DNA of 64,000 nucleotides from Ailurus styani (lineage: Eukaryota; Chordata; Mammalia; Carnivora; Ailuridae), in the NCBI GenBank assembly GCA_002007465.1, contig LNAC01000273.1, positions 1,014,349-1,078,348 of the forward strand. Reading direction: 5' to 3'. The notes beneath the pieces were generated by a model. The model was given only the letters and a program-made list of their open reading frames with translations, did not search any database and was not told where the DNA came from. Shown piece after piece: positions 1 to 11,718 of this stretch; position 1 is the first letter of the stretch, and every line of letters starts with the position of its first letter. Both the position numbers and the translations under genes were made by a program.

Positions 1-689
1 GGATCTATTATTCCCATCCTGAATGAGGCAGATTTCATCCTGTCCTGGATTTCATACACAATGGAAGTGCTGACATAAAACTTTCCTTAGCTCTAGTCAC
101 ATTTTGATGAGAGAAGATGTATTACTGGGTAATAAAGTTTTTTTTTAACAAAGAGCAAACCTGATGTCCTGTTTCAATGTACTGAGTTTCTGGATGTTTT
201 AGAAGAGTCCAATGATACTCCGAGAGCTCACAAAATGTTTCCAGCTTCTGGCTTCATGCCCATAATCTGTGACTTGGCCTTTTTGAGCTGTGCTATCAGT
301 TGATATACACTGACCTTTGGGATTAAAAAACAAAAAATAGCTTAAATCCCATCCTATATGCATAAGGACTTTGTGCCATTCCTAATATTTCTAAGCATTC
401 TGGTGGAGAAGGTTATCTCTCATTTTCCCAGGTGTATTCTTGATCTGAGTTTATTTGCTGAAATATTGCCGTTCTTGATCAACCAGTCTTAAAGAATATT
501 CTTTTTTTTCCCCTATTCTTTGGCCTGAACTAAAATATGGTCACTTAATTTCTTCTCTAAATACTATTCGTACAAGAAATGTATTTACAGCATAGTACTA
601 AATAGCATAAAATTATATATTGAACATTGGATAATCTCTTGTTTCTAGTAAGGTCCTGAACATTACTTCCTTTCTGTTTCTCAGAATCT
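1..689. other. unassigned AT-rich sequence
   Basis: No repeat family, exon-like reading frame or RNA gene is recognised here. The sequence is AT-rich with short T runs only. It is probably old unique intergenic or intronic DNA. Confidence 0.5.
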
Positions 690-1320
690 GTAATGGTTAA
701 TTTTACATGTCAACATGGCTGATACTGTTTTTCAGTCAAGCAGTAGTCCAGATGTAGCTGTGATGGTATATTATAAATATGGTTAATATTTAAAATATGT
801 TGATTTGGGGATGCCTGTGTGGCTCAGTCAGTTAAGTGTCTGCCTTTGGCTTAGGTCATGATCCTGGGGTCCGGTGATGGAGCCCCATGTCGGGCTCAGC
901 AGGAAGTCCACTTATCTCTCTTCTGTCCCTCCACTCCACTTGTGCTCTCTCCCACTTGTGCTCTCTCTCTCTCTCTCAAATAAATAAATAAAATCTTAAA
1001 AAAAATCTGTTGATTTTAAGGGTATTACCCTTGAAGGAAGAGTTGTCCTCATTCAACCAGTTGAAAGCCCTACCAACAAAAGTCAGGTTTCCTGGAGAAG
1101 GAATTCTGCCTCAAGACAATACCACAGAAATCCTGCCTGAAATTTTTTTTAGCTTGCTGGCCCACCCTATAGATTCTAGGCCAAAGACTGCAACTTACCT
1201 GACTTTCTAAGCCTAATGGATGTTGGACTTGCCAGGCTTCCAATCATGTGAGCTAATTCTCTAAAATAAGTTTCTCTCTACGTATGTATAGATAATCTAG
1301 TTTTTTATGGTTCCCTGTCA
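690..1320 (+). mobile_element. old LTR-like interspersed repeat, split by a Can-SINE
   Basis: The left end reads like the start of a common mammalian repeat ('ttaattttacatgtcaacat') and the right end like its A/T-rich terminus ('aatcatgtgagctaattctc'). The same family lies reversed near 42.6-43.4 kb. A Can-SINE at 807-1007 interrupts this copy. I recognise it as an LTR-like element but cannot name the subfamily with confidence. Copy divergence is high, so it predates the SINE. Confidence 0.5.
807..1007 (+). mobile_element. Can-SINE (tRNA-Lys-derived), full length
   Basis: The tRNA-like head 'atgcctgtgtggctcagtca' leads into a CT-rich body, (CT)n, an AAATAAATAAAATCTT tail and poly-A. The 9-bp target-site duplication 'tgttgattt' lies at 798-806 and 1008-1016, giving exact ends. 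The head has the 'gttaagtgtctgcctt' wording of the general caniform form, not the mustelid 'gttaaagcctctgcctt' form, so this is an older copy. Confidence 0.95.
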
Positions 1321-1641
1321 AACTGACAAATGCATCCTCTCTTCTACTCTTTCTCCACATTTAACTCAGTTTTCCTTACTTTTCAATGTAGTATAAAGTG
1401 CTTTACTAATTCCTATTCTGCTCTTTGCCTACTTTTGCATATCAAAAAACTCATCCTTGTTTTCTGCTTGCCAGTGAGCCATTACCTGCAGGACTCAAAC
1501 ATAGAATAACTGGAAGAGAATGTGATACTTCATCTTTCTCTTCTTTGTGCCTCCCCAGTCTGGGAGCTCTCTCTAGGGAGCTCTATGGAGCTCGTTCATC
1601 TATGACTTGAATTATGCCCCCTCCCTCAAAAGGTGAATGTA
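1321..1641. other. unassigned sequence
   Basis: No repeat or gene is recognised. A short open frame on the + strand (about 1425-1610) has no recognisable domain and a composition typical of chance. Confidence 0.5.
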
Positions 1642-1657
1642 TTGACAGTCAATTTTT

Positions 1658-1839
1658 TTTTTAAGATTTTTGTTTATTTATTTGAGAGAGAGAGTGAGAG
1701 TGGGAGTGATCACAGAGACAGAGGGAGAAACAGACTCGCTGCTGAGCAGGAAGCCTGATGTGGGGCTCGATCCCAGGACCTGAGATCATGACCTGAGCCA
1801 AAGGCAGAGACTTCACCAATTGAGCCACCCAGGTGCCCC
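1658..1839 (-). mobile_element. Can-SINE, full length, antisense
   Basis: Poly-T, then 'ttaagatttttgtttattta', a (GA)-rich body, 'ggggctcgatcccaggacct' and the complement of the tRNA-like head ending 'gagccacccaggtgcccc'. A 16-bp target-site duplication 'ttgacagtcaattttt' lies at 1642-1657 and 1840-1855. The long duplication indicates a well-preserved endonuclease-primed insertion. Confidence 0.95.
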
Positions 1840-2032
1840 TTGACAGTCAATTTTTAATTTAAATAATATTTTTACCTCTATCACATATATTACATATAGC
1901 TTCCTATAAATGTTTTTTTTTTATAAAGCAACTAAGCCCAGTATTTTGTCCTGCCCTAGTCCTAATTCCTGATTTGTCACTTCTTCAAAAGGAGATTGTT
2001 ATAATTAAAAAAAAATCCTATATATTGAAAAA

Positions 2033-2272
2033 AGCTTAGGTTTTAGAATTAAGTAGAGAGGGCTGGAAATGTAATTCTTTCATGTGAAATCTTGGTAATA
2101 TTCCTTAACCTCTATATACTTTTTCTTGCATTTGCCAAATGGGGATAATAATGCTTCATTTGCCAAAAGAGGATAATAATGCTGGGTTTATAGAATATTT
2201 CTGAGGATTAGGTAAATAACATAAAGTACCTTGCCTGTTTTCTAACACTAAGTAAATACTTAACAGATTTCT
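2033..2272 (+). mobile_element. MIR SINE
   Basis: Consensus-like stretches of a MIR in sense orientation are seen: 'cttggtaatattccttaacc', 'caaatggggataataatgct', 'tgaggattaggtaaataaca' and a terminal 'ctaagtaaatacttaa'. A 28-bp segment in the middle is tandemly duplicated (2129-2156 and 2157-2184), so the copy is longer than usual. Confidence 0.75.
2129..2184. repeat. 28-bp tandem duplication inside a MIR
   Basis: Two adjacent copies both start 'catttgccaaa' and end 'ggataataatgct'. They differ at a few bases in the middle and at the last base, so the duplication is not recent. Confidence 0.8.
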
Positions 2273-2334
2273 GTTCTTTTAAGAGAAGATTGCAATATGG
2301 GGTGTGAATTCTAGAAAGAGATTTTTCTTTCCTG

Positions 2335-4811
2335 GGTACAATTTTTTTAATTATGAAAATTTCATACATAAAGTAAACAGAAAAAGGATAATGAAACCCT
2401 GTAATTCTCACACAGCTTCAACAGTTATCAACATTCTGTCTTCTTTTATTTCTACCTCTCTGCACTTATTCTCCACCAACCACGTGATGGTGGTGATGGT
2501 GATGGTGGTGATGACAGATGGTGGTGATGATCTGAGTCAAATTTCATCCATCGCAGTGCATAAATCTTAGCTGTACAATTCTGACACATGGACAAACCCA
2601 TGTGATCCATACCCTTGCTTTGATGTAGAACATTTCCCAGAGTCTTTCTTGTGTCTTACTAACCAACCTCTATTCTTTACTCCCTACATATCTAGCCTCG
2701 TAACTACTATTCTCTCTCTCACATTCTTTCTTAAAACTTGGACTACTTTGCCTGTTCTAGAATTTCATATATAAACATTCATGTACAAGTCACTTTTTAA
2801 CCATTTTGACCATTCATATCTCTTCCTTTGTGGAGTGTCTTCTCAAATTTTTGGCCTATTTTTTTTTAAATAGTGTTATTGATCCTTTTAAATTGAACTT
2901 TAAGAGTTCTTTACAGAATTTCTATCTAAGCCATTTGTTAAATATATGTTTTATGGATACTTTATGTCTGTACCTTGCCTATTTATAAGGATTTATTTGA
3001 GCAGAATATTTTAAATTTGATGGAATCTGTTTTCTATTCTTTTTCTGTGGTAAGAACATTTAACATGATATCTATCCTCTTAAAAAATTTAAGTGTACAA
3101 CATAGTGTGATTAACTGTAGGCATTATGGTGTAAAGCAGATCTCTAGAATTTATTCATCTTGATAAGTAAAACTTTATATCCATTGAATAGCCATTTCCC
3201 ATTTCACCTTTCCCTCGGCCCCTGTGAAGCAACATTCTTCTCTCTTCTTCTGTGGGTTTAATTATTTTAAATACCTTGTGTAAGTGAATTCCTTCAGTAT
3301 TTGTCCATTTGTAACTTATTAAATTTAGTATAATGTCCTCAAAGTTCCATCCTTGTTGTTGCTTATTATAGGATTTCATTCTCTCTTTAAGGCTGAATAG
3401 TATTCCACTCTATTTGTATACCACATTTACTTTTGTCCTTTGATGGACATTTAGATTTGTTGCACATATTGGCTATTATGTATAGCATTACAATGAACAT
3501 GGGAGTGCTAATATTTCTCTGAGATCCAGATTTCAGTTGTTGGATAAACACACAGAAGTGTGATTGCTGGATCATATGGTAATTCTATTTTTGATTTTTT
3601 GAGCAACCTCTAAACTATTTTCCATAGTGGCTGTGCCATTTCACATTCCACCAACAACGTACAAGCATTCCAGTGTCTATACATCCTTACCAACATTTGT
3701 CTTTCTTTCTTTCTTTTTTTTTAATAATTGTCATTCCTAACACATGTGAGATGATACCTCATCTTGGTTTTAATTTGTATTTCTCTGATGATTAGTGAGC
3801 TTGAACATCTTTTCAAATATCTTTTGGCCATTTCCATGTCTTCTTTAAAGAAATGTCTGAGTCCTTAGCCAATTTTTAAAATCATTGTTAGGTTGTTTGT
3901 TTGATTTTGCTATTGAGTATTGAGTTGTAGGGATTTCTTGGATATTTTGGAAGTTAATCCTTTATCAGATACCAGAGTTTTCTACTCCGTCTTCACTGGA
4001 CCTATAGAAGGGGTTTCAGTGTGTGCTTATGTGCTAACTCAAACCACCATCTTTGCTTTTAATAGACTTCAGCCTTCTGGGATATGCCAAGGCCTTTTAG
4101 TGCATCAAGACAGGTGAGACAGTCTTAGTCTCTCAAGCAGTCCTCAGATAAGTTGGAGTATTTGACTTGTGTCATCCAACTCTTTCTCTCCCAAGAGAGA
4201 AGGTGAAGTGGGTGTCTTTTTGTTTTTTGTTTTTTCCGTTTGTATAATACATGGTTTGGAATTATAATGAGATGGTGTCTGAATTTACCAACCAATTTTG
4301 TGTGGCTGGTTCTGCACTTCCTGAGGACACAAAAGATTCTCAGCTTGTTTCTGGATTTCTCACAGAGGGAATTGGTTTGTGTACTGTGAATCAGTGTGTC
4401 TGTGGGGAGGAGGAAAGTCCAGGCATTACTATTGTACCATTTTGCTGACATCACCCTATCCAACTCTTTCTCTTCATGGTCATTGCTTTTTTTGTGTCCT
4501 AAGACACGTTTGCCTACCCTCAGATTGTGAAGAAATTCTGTACTTTTCTTTGAAATCTGTTTGAACTAAATTTATGATATATCTCACATAAATTTTTGAA
4601 TGTTGTGTCAAAGTAGGTATAGATGTTTGTTTTTTCTTCTTATAGGTATCCAGTTGTAGTAGTTTCATTTGTGGAAAAATTTACTCTCTAAATTGATAGT
4701 TCACCACTTTGAAAATAAATTGACTATATATCAGACAACTTTCGATTGATTTTTGTCTATCCTACCCCACACTGTCTTAATTATTGTATTGGGGGTAGGT
4801 TATTAAATCAG
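2335..4811 (-). mobile_element. old LINE-1 (L1M type), antisense, 3' part
   Basis: Reading the + strand, L1 3'-UTR-like sequence (2335-3030) is followed by the complement of the L1 ORF2 C-terminal region (about 3050-3980; for example 'ctgaatagtattccac', 'gattgctggatcatatggta', 'ccatagtggctgtgccattt') and further ORF2-like sequence at 4480-4800. The 3985-4470 part is poorly matched. The ORF2 frame is broken throughout; this is a fossil. It continues past the LTR inserted at 4812. Confidence 0.8.
2485..2530. repeat. GGT/GAT trinucleotide repeat
   Basis: A degenerate 'tgatggtggtgatggtgatgg' type run lies within the antisense L1. It is a likely length-variable site. Confidence 0.8.
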
Positions 4812-5402
4812 TGTATTAGTTTTCTGTTGCCCCATAGCAAATTATCACACACTTAGCCATTTAAAACAACAACCACGATTCTGTCATAGATTAGAATATT
4901 AGAAGTGTAGGTACTACATGGATGGGTTCTCTACTCAGACTCCCACGTGCTGAAATCAAAGGATCAGTTGGCTGTTTTCTCATCTAGACCGTGGATCCTC
5001 TTCCAAGTTTATTGAGTTTGTTGGCAGATTTCAGTTGCTCATTGTTATAACACTGAGGATTCACTTTCTTGCTTGCTGTCAGGGACCAATATCTTCCTAG
5101 ATGCTCCCCACATTCCTTTCCATATGGCCTTTCCATCTTCAAAGCCAGCAATGGAAATTTCCCTTTATTTGAATTCCTCTTATGCTTCAAATATCTGATC
5201 TTTTCTGTCTCTGACCTCTACACTTAGATTTATAGGACTCATGTCTGTAGGTCAGAACCACTCAGATAATCTCCCTTTCCTTAAAGTCAACTGTACCATA
5301 TAATATATTTTACTAGAATAAAACCCATCATGTTCACAATCCCAGAGTGTACACATCAGGGGGAGACAATCTTGGGGACCATTTTAGACTTCTGCCTAAC
5401 AT
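4812..5402 (-). mobile_element. MLT1-like MaLR LTR, antisense
   Basis: It starts 'tgtattagttttctgttgcc' and 'atttaaaacaacaaccacga' and ends near 'ttctgcctaacata', matching the complement of a solo ERVL-MaLR long terminal repeat with its 5' TG and 3' CA ends. It sits inside the antisense L1, whose ORF2-like sequence resumes at about 5404. No internal retroviral coding region is attached. The subfamily is not certain. Confidence 0.65.
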
Positions 5403-6394
5403 AGGTATTGGGAGTCCTTTCTTTTCTTTTTTTTAAAGGTAATTTCGGCTATTCTACGACCTTTGCATTTTCATAAATGTTTTAGAAACAGCTTGTTGAT
5501 TTCTATGTAATGAAAAACTGATAAGCTGATATTGTCCAGTTCCAGCTGAGACTGTAGATCAGTTTGGGGAGAATTGATATCTTAATGTTTAGTCTTCCAC
5601 TTTCTGAACTTGACCTACAGATGCTTCAGCAATTTTATTTTATTTATTTTTTTTTGGTTTTCATTGTAGACATTTTAAATGACTTTAATTAATTTTATTC
5701 CTAAATATTAGCTTTTTGTTGCTCTTACAACATTTTCAAATTTTCTTCTGCTAGTGCATAAAAATAGGTTTCTGTATATTATAGTTTTTGGAGAGATTGC
5801 TGACTTCATTTGTTATTTTTAGGAGCATTATTTGATTCTTTAGGAATTTATGTATACATAATTATGTTGTCTGTAAATAGGGACAACTTCACATTTTCCT
5901 TTAAAATTTTAATGTCTTATTTATTTTAGAAAGTCATTGTCATTTGTATTGTTCTCAATGTTTAATATGTATTTTTTTTCTTTTGCCTTTCTACTTTAAA
6001 AAAATCATCATTTTATCTTTGGATTTTTAGCAGTAGGGCTTTGATTTTCTTATATATGATTTTCTATTTATACTGTTCAGGTTTTTTCTGTGTTTAGATA
6101 AAATAGTTGATGCTTTCCCAATTTGGGGATAATTTCAGCAATTATATTTTTTCTCTTCCAATTTTTTCCTTTCTTACTAAGCACTCTATTCACACAGATA
6201 TTAAATGCTAGGTGTTCTGTCACAGATCCCTCTAATTCTATTCATTTTTCTTTAATTTTTTTTTAATCTGTATTCTTCAGACTGGATAATTGCCAATGAT
6301 TTTCAAATTCACTTTTTTAAGCTCTTTCTGATCTTCTGTTAAGCCCATAGAATAACTTTTAAAAATATTTAGGTATTGTATTTTTTAGTTCTAG
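5403..6394 (-). mobile_element. old LINE-1, antisense, ORF2-derived part
   Basis: 'ttcggctattctacgacctt', 'gatcagtttggggagaattg' and 'tctgtaaatagggacaactt' match the complement of L1 ORF2 reverse-transcriptase and C-terminal coding sequence in the order expected for continuation of the element at 2335-4811. From about 6000 the match shifts to other old L1-like sequence. Frames are destroyed. Confidence 0.7.
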
Positions 6395-6610
6395 AATTTT
6401 TTTTTCTGAGATATGACATATTAGTTCCTGGTGTACAACATGATGTTTCAATGTTTGTATATGTAACAAAATGATCACTAGAAGTCTAGTTAACATCCAT
6501 CACCATACATTGTTAGAATTTTTTTTCTTGTGATGAGAACATTTAAGATCTACTCTTTTAGCAACTTTCAAATATACTATACAGTAATAACTAAAGGATT
6601 TCTGTCTTGT
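6395..6610 (-). mobile_element. LINE-1 3'-UTR fragment, antisense
   Basis: 'gtgtacaacatgatgtttca', 'agtctagttaacatccatca' and 'gatgagaacatttaagatct' are the complement of an L1M 3' end. The position, with a 3' end beginning anew inside other L1-like sequence, suggests a separate insertion. Confidence 0.75.
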
Positions 6611-6965
6611 TATTTTTTATGATTTTTATTTTTCTGGTGTGATTCTCCTTCATTCCTTGTATACAATTTTCCTTTGAGTTTGTGACACATTTATTGCAGC
6701 TGCTGTGTAATCTGTGCCAGTTGCAGTGTGCAGGACCTCTTAGGGAGATATTCGCTTGTCTCTTTGTAAAGGATGTGGATATTATTCTTTTTTTCTTTTC
6801 TTTCTTTTTTGGGAGGGCATATCCATTGAGTTTTAATGCATTCTGGACAACATGAATGAATCAATGTAGAGCCTCTAGATTCTGTTATGCTCCTTTGAAG
6901 AATCTGTCTACCATGTTAGATAGATAAGAATGACTTCTCTATGTTAACTTGGCTGGACTCAAACT
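6611..6965 (-). mobile_element. old L1-like sequence, antisense
   Basis: 'cattctggacaacatgaatg' and 'tctagattctgttatgctcc' resemble the complement of an old L1 3' region and pair with similar sequence at about 6070-6390. The two would be one repeat split by the fragment at 6395-6610. Confidence 0.45.
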
Positions 6966-7319
6966 CTATAATCTTTCTCTCCTGAATACACAGCAGCTTA
7001 AATTGATGCTAATTTATTATAGTTTTCAATGATGCTCAATTTTTTTTTCCATGGCACTAAGGACTTTATTATGAATAAATAGTTTTAGTGACCTGACCAA
7101 GATTTCTGTAGATTTTATATGCAGATGTTGGGGCTTATCTCTTCTGCTGATTTCTTCCTTCCTAGATTTACTCCTACCTTTCTGGCTTTTCTGCCTTCCT
7201 AACCTCTCTTTTATGATTCCTCAAATCATTAAGGTTGCAACATTACACTTTTGGTGTCAAGTGAAGATTGAGGTTCTCCCTGAACAAACAAATGGCTGCA
7301 AACTCACATCTTCCAGTTG
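6966..7319. other. unassigned sequence
   Basis: Nothing is recognised besides T-rich runs. Confidence 0.4.
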
Positions 7320-7332
7320 CCTATTGTCTTTT

Positions 7333-7526
7333 TTTTTTTTTAAGATTTTATTTATTTATGACAGTGAGAGATAGTGAGAGAGGGAACACAAGCAGGGGGA
7401 GTTGGAGAGGGAGAAGCAGGCTCCCCGCCGAGCAGGGAGCCCCATATGGGGCTCGATCCCAGGACCTCGGGATCATGACCCGAGCTGAAGGCAGATGCTT
7501 AACGATTGAGCCACCCAGGTGCCCCA
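7333..7526 (-). mobile_element. Can-SINE, full length, antisense
   Basis: The poly-T/'aagattttatttatttatga' tail, 'gggagccccatatggggctc' and complement head 'gagccacccaggtgcccca' are all present. A 13-bp target-site duplication 'cctattgtctttt' lies at 7320-7332 and 7527-7539. A 102-residue open frame that crosses this element is a repeat artefact. Confidence 0.95.
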
Positions 7527-7679
7527 CCTATTGTCTTTTAATAGTGGAATCCTTTCCAGGTTCTGAATGTTTTTAGTTAGTCTCTGGTGCCATCTGATAA
7601 GTATCTTTTATTTTGTTCAGATTTTATAAAGCATGATGAGGGTCACTCTGACTAACCCACTTAAGCTTCCTACTTCCCC

Positions 7680-7850
7680 TTATGTTTAAATTTAGTGCTT
7701 TTGAAAGCTATTTCACAAAATGACCTCAAAAGGCAAATATTTTATTGTCATTTAATACATAAAACTAAGGTTTAGAAATACTACAGTAGGTTACTTTAAT
7801 GTTGCTAAACTGGGTAATTCAAAGAGTACAATATACCAAAAAACTTGGAA
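7680..7850 (-). mobile_element. MIR SINE, antisense
   Basis: 'aaaggcaaatattttattgt', 'aatacataaaactaaggttt' and the order of blocks resemble a diverged MIR in reverse. The match is weak but continuous. Confidence 0.5.
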
Positions 7851-8204
7851 TTAGGACGTAAAGCTGGAAAGAGAGGGTGACTTTCTCAGAACACGGCTGT
7901 CACATAACTCAAGTGCAACTGCCTGAAGTCCCTTAGTGCCTCTGCTTTTTTCAGATAAGTGGCCAAGCCTGCAAAAATGTGCTTTAGTGTCATTCAGGCA
8001 GAAGTAAGATCTTTTTTTGGTTAAAACATTCACAAAGTCTGTTAGGAAAGAAAATGATATGCATGTACTCCTAGGTAATGGGATAAGCATTCCCAGGACC
8101 TGAATGAAAGTTGAAGATCCCAAGAATTTGGGGCTGCCACTAGGGAGCTGTCTGGGAGCCAGTCACTGTGTCAACATTTGAGTATCATATGCATGGTACC
8201 CTGA

Positions 8205-8960
8205 ATATGGTAAGGTCTATGGTAGGTTCTGGGAATGAATAAATAGATTACACACATTTCTAAAGTATGTGTAATTTAATGAGGATAGGCAGACACATAA
8301 ATGGATGATTACTATATGGTGTGATAAATGCTGTATGGGAGTGTGAGCTGGGTGCTATTTAAGAATAGAGGATGGACGACTAACCTAGGATATGTGGCCA
8401 ATAAAGGATTTGCAGTAATATCCATACTGTGTCTTGAAGGAAGTATGAGATATTTTGTGTGATAAAATAGGAAATGCAACATTTTAAATTGTGGAATGGT
8501 CCTGTGGGAAGGTTTAGAGGTATAAAACCCCTGGAGAATGGAAAGAATTTCTGGATAGTAGAAGATAATGCAGGAAGAGGGAAGTGATAAGAGATAAGGA
8601 AGTAGAGAACTTAGAGGACTTGTCATGCCAAACTAAGGAGGTTGAACTGTTCTTAAAAATTGTGTGGATTTATCAAAGTGACTTGATCAGATTTGACTTT
8701 TATAAAGATTACTCTGCTTTCTGAGTAGGGCATAGATTAGAGGGTGAAAGTTAGCAGAGAAGGATATTGGTTTATAGGTGTTTTCAGTAACTTAGGCAAG
8801 CAATGATGGGAATTGGTCTCACTAAATTGTGTTGGGACTGGATAGGAGATGGATTTTGGAGAGATGACATACAAATCATAGATGTGTGGAAGCTTAGGAA
8901 GAGAGGAGACAAAGTATTCAAACAAGGCAATGGGATGAATGAAATTAACTATATCGCTCA
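8205..8960 (-). mobile_element. LINE-2 (L2) 3' region, antisense
   Basis: 'agtgacttgatcagatttga' followed by 'aaagattactctgctttctg' is the complement of the L2 motif around 'agagtgatccttttaaa'. The upstream order (3' end first, 'ggttctgggaatgaataaat') also fits L2 in reverse. Open frames on the opposite strand are remnants or chance, not intact ORF2. Confidence 0.7.
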
Positions 8961-9394
8961 ACTTAAGCTTTGCATTTAAATGAACTTTTGCATGAAAAAT
9001 TGAATCTTTTTAGTTTTCTTCATCACTAAGCTACTATACTCTGACAATACCTGACCCCTTATTTGTGTTCTTAGCGCCTAAACAGGGTGATCTGAGAGTT
9101 CTGTTATCTTCAGATACATGTGTGCTTGTGTGCGCACATACAGATATACATATATGTAAGATATTGTGGGAAGTGTGGTAGATTCAGAGGTGGGAGTTAT
9201 TAAATTTGGCTCCAGTATAGCATGCAGTTATTACAGCAAATACTTTTGAGAAACACAAAGCAAACACAAAATTAAAGCAATTGAAAACCAAGGAAACATA
9301 CCCAAAGAAGAATTAGCACACACTGTTTTGGTGATCCTTTGTAGGGTGGACTCAATGGAATGAGTAAAAAAAAATGGAAGTATAGAGAGGCAAG
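8961..9394. other. unassigned sequence
   Basis: No family is recognised. A short alternating TG/CA/TA stretch occurs near 9117-9160. Confidence 0.4.
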
Positions 9395-9535
9395 TCCTAG
9401 TCTAAGCTTTGCTGAAGCTCAGCTGTGTAATACTAAGCAGGTGACATTAATTTATAGAGCACAGTTCCTCTACCCATGAAATAATGACATTAGACTAGAT
9501 AGTTTTTTAAGGCTAACTCCTGCTGTAAAAGTTCC
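9395..9535 (+). mobile_element. MIR SINE
   Basis: 'cagctgtgtaatactaagca' and 'cctctacccatgaaataatg' correspond to the MIR core and 3' part in sense orientation. Confidence 0.6.
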
Positions 9536-10254
9536 TATAAGGGTTTCCTGAATAGATGGATTTACTGATGCCACCATCATCCTAAATACCAGAAGAGGGG
9601 CAAAGATTTCTGGCATTAACATGTACAAAAATCGTCATTACATGTCATTATATGAAAAAATTATATATAATTATATATAAAATGAACATAACTTAGATGA
9701 AGAAAGGTTTTCATAGTTAAACCTGAATTACAGAACAACCTTTTAGTACACATTGATCTGTCCATCCATTCTTTAGCATTCATTGAGAGCTATTTTATAA
9801 GGTAATTTGAAGCACTCAATTTTAGGTTTAAAAAATCTTGCATTCTTGACTTTAAACAATAACAGACATGAGCACATGAAACCTACATAAATTAGAAACA
9901 TATGTCAAGTGACAACAAAATTCAGATAAAAAATATACTCATTAAATGGTATAAATAGTAATACTATATATGACTTCTTGCATAATTTTATGAGGGGAAA
10001 ATCAATAATATGTAATCAAATATAGAGTACTATATTTAGGTAATTTTATTAGTTTTCAAATTCTGAAATCTTAGTCTTACATCCATGTATACAGGCATAG
10101 GATTAAATTAGATGCAAACATATGTGCTATCCCCATAATGTATAGAAACTATTCACCATAATTCACATTAAAACAGGAAAAAAATAGACATTTACAGAAA
10201 AGCTTAAAAAAAACATGTCAAGTTATATAACATATTGATGGCAGTTTCAATTAA
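9536..10254. other. unassigned very AT-rich sequence
   Basis: Contains the short palindromic run 'ttatatataattatatataa' (about 9661-9680) and many A runs. No gene or repeat is recognised. Confidence 0.5.
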
Positions 10255-10440
10255 GAAAGTAGAAATTTGGGTCCTAGTTCAATATCTTACTAGTTTAGAT
10301 AACCTTTGACAAATCACTTCGTCTTTAAGGCTTTATTTCTGCCTATAAAATGAGGATAATGATATATATCTCTAAAATTTGTTGTAAAGATTTAATTATG
10401 TAATTTATAGAAAATGTTGTATTGCAGAAGTCTTTATTGC
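10255..10440 (+). mobile_element. MIR SINE
   Basis: 'gacaaatcacttcgtcttta', 'cctataaaatgaggataatg' and 'ttgttgtaaagatttaatta' follow the MIR core in order. Confidence 0.75.
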
Positions 10441-11290
10441 AATTAAATGAAAACCCACTCTAATTGGCTTAAAACTTAAATTTATAATTTCAAATAACTG
10501 AAAAGTATGATAAAGGTAACTGATTCTGGTAGACTTAGTTCAATCTATACAATTTAGAATCTATATTTGATCTCATGCTTTTTTCTTTTTTTTCTTTTGT
10601 CCTCTTTTGCCTTCATTCTCTGTCAATCTCTCTCCGTGAGGGGGCAGAAGATGATATCCATGATCAGCCCTGGACTTAAATTTTATAGCTCACAATCCTA
10701 ATAAAAATAAATTTCTGTTTTCCCCAATAATTTTAGCAGATTTTTGTAGCTGACTTGATTGTTTGAGTAAGGGCTAAGTACCAGTTACTGACTCGTGATT
10801 GGTTGCACAGATAGATTCATGTGTTGAGAATGAGTGGGAGTGGTCTGTTGGTAATAATACACTTTGTAGACTTCCTTCCAATTACAGAGAGTGTAATTAA
10901 TCAATGTCTTCAGCTGCTATGCTTTGAAACCCATCGCTGAATTTGCACAAAGGCTATACCTCTCATGGGCTTCTCCTAGTCAGTGGCTGAATGTTGTAGG
11001 GATACTGAGGCAAATCCATGCCTCTTGTATTGGCTGCAGGTGGTACAGGGATTCTCCCACAACTTTGTTGCATCTGCCTTTATATAACTGACAATGACAC
11101 TTGTCCTTTACATGGTTTCCCTCTTCACTCTGTGTTCAGACTTGCACAGTAGTCCAATGACTCATTCAATCATTTCTTACTCTTACTATTCAATCATATC
11201 TTACTCTTACTATTTGCTTTCACACAGGCATTTCTCCTAATAAAATCTTACACACTTAATTCCGTTTTGGCATCTATTTCTCAGAGTAGC
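10441..11290. repeat. probable old interspersed repeat, family unassigned
   Basis: The stretch begins with 'taattggcttaaaacttaaa' and continues with blocks ('aataactgaaaagtatgata') that I associate with a common old mammalian repeat. A similar start is seen near 60.46-60.55 kb. I cannot name the family, and the part after about 10900 may be unique. Confidence 0.35.
11164..11211. repeat. 24-bp tandem duplication
   Basis: Two adjacent 24-bp units at 11164-11187 and 11188-11211 ('attcaatca' ... 'tcttactcttact') differ at one base. Confidence 0.9.
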
Positions 11291-11534
11291 CAGACTTACA
11301 TAGGTGGTTATAGAATGGAAAAGAGTGGAGTTCCATTTCATGCTTAGGTAGTATATGTTCTGGGAAGACAAATCAATACACAGTATTGCCTATAAGGGTA
11401 TTCTAATCTATATACTAGCCAATGATAAAGATTTTCATTTTTGAGTTTTACTTTATGTATTTACATAAGAGTAACCCAATTGAAAGTTCTGATCAGAAGT
11501 ATGTGGAACCAAAGATTTTAAATACTAAATTTCA

Positions 11535-11580
11535 TACACACACCTATACATATATATATATATGTAGAGAGAGAGAGAGA
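11535..11580. repeat. compound CA/TA/GA microsatellite
   Basis: Runs of 'cacaca', (TA)n and (GA)n follow each other. This is simple sequence with no gene meaning. Confidence 0.85.
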
Positions 11581-11718
11581 CACCGAATTAATAGTAGAAT
11601 TCAGTAGAATGATTTTAATTAGCATTTATGAATTGTTCTGTCATTGAATAAGACCTATCATCATTCCATCTCTGAATTCACCTAATATTATTGTAAATAT
11701 CTTCAGTGATTAGTGAGT

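Noticed and set aside
4125..4463. 112-residue open frame on the minus strand
   Set aside because: It is within the old antisense L1 block and shows no domain I know.
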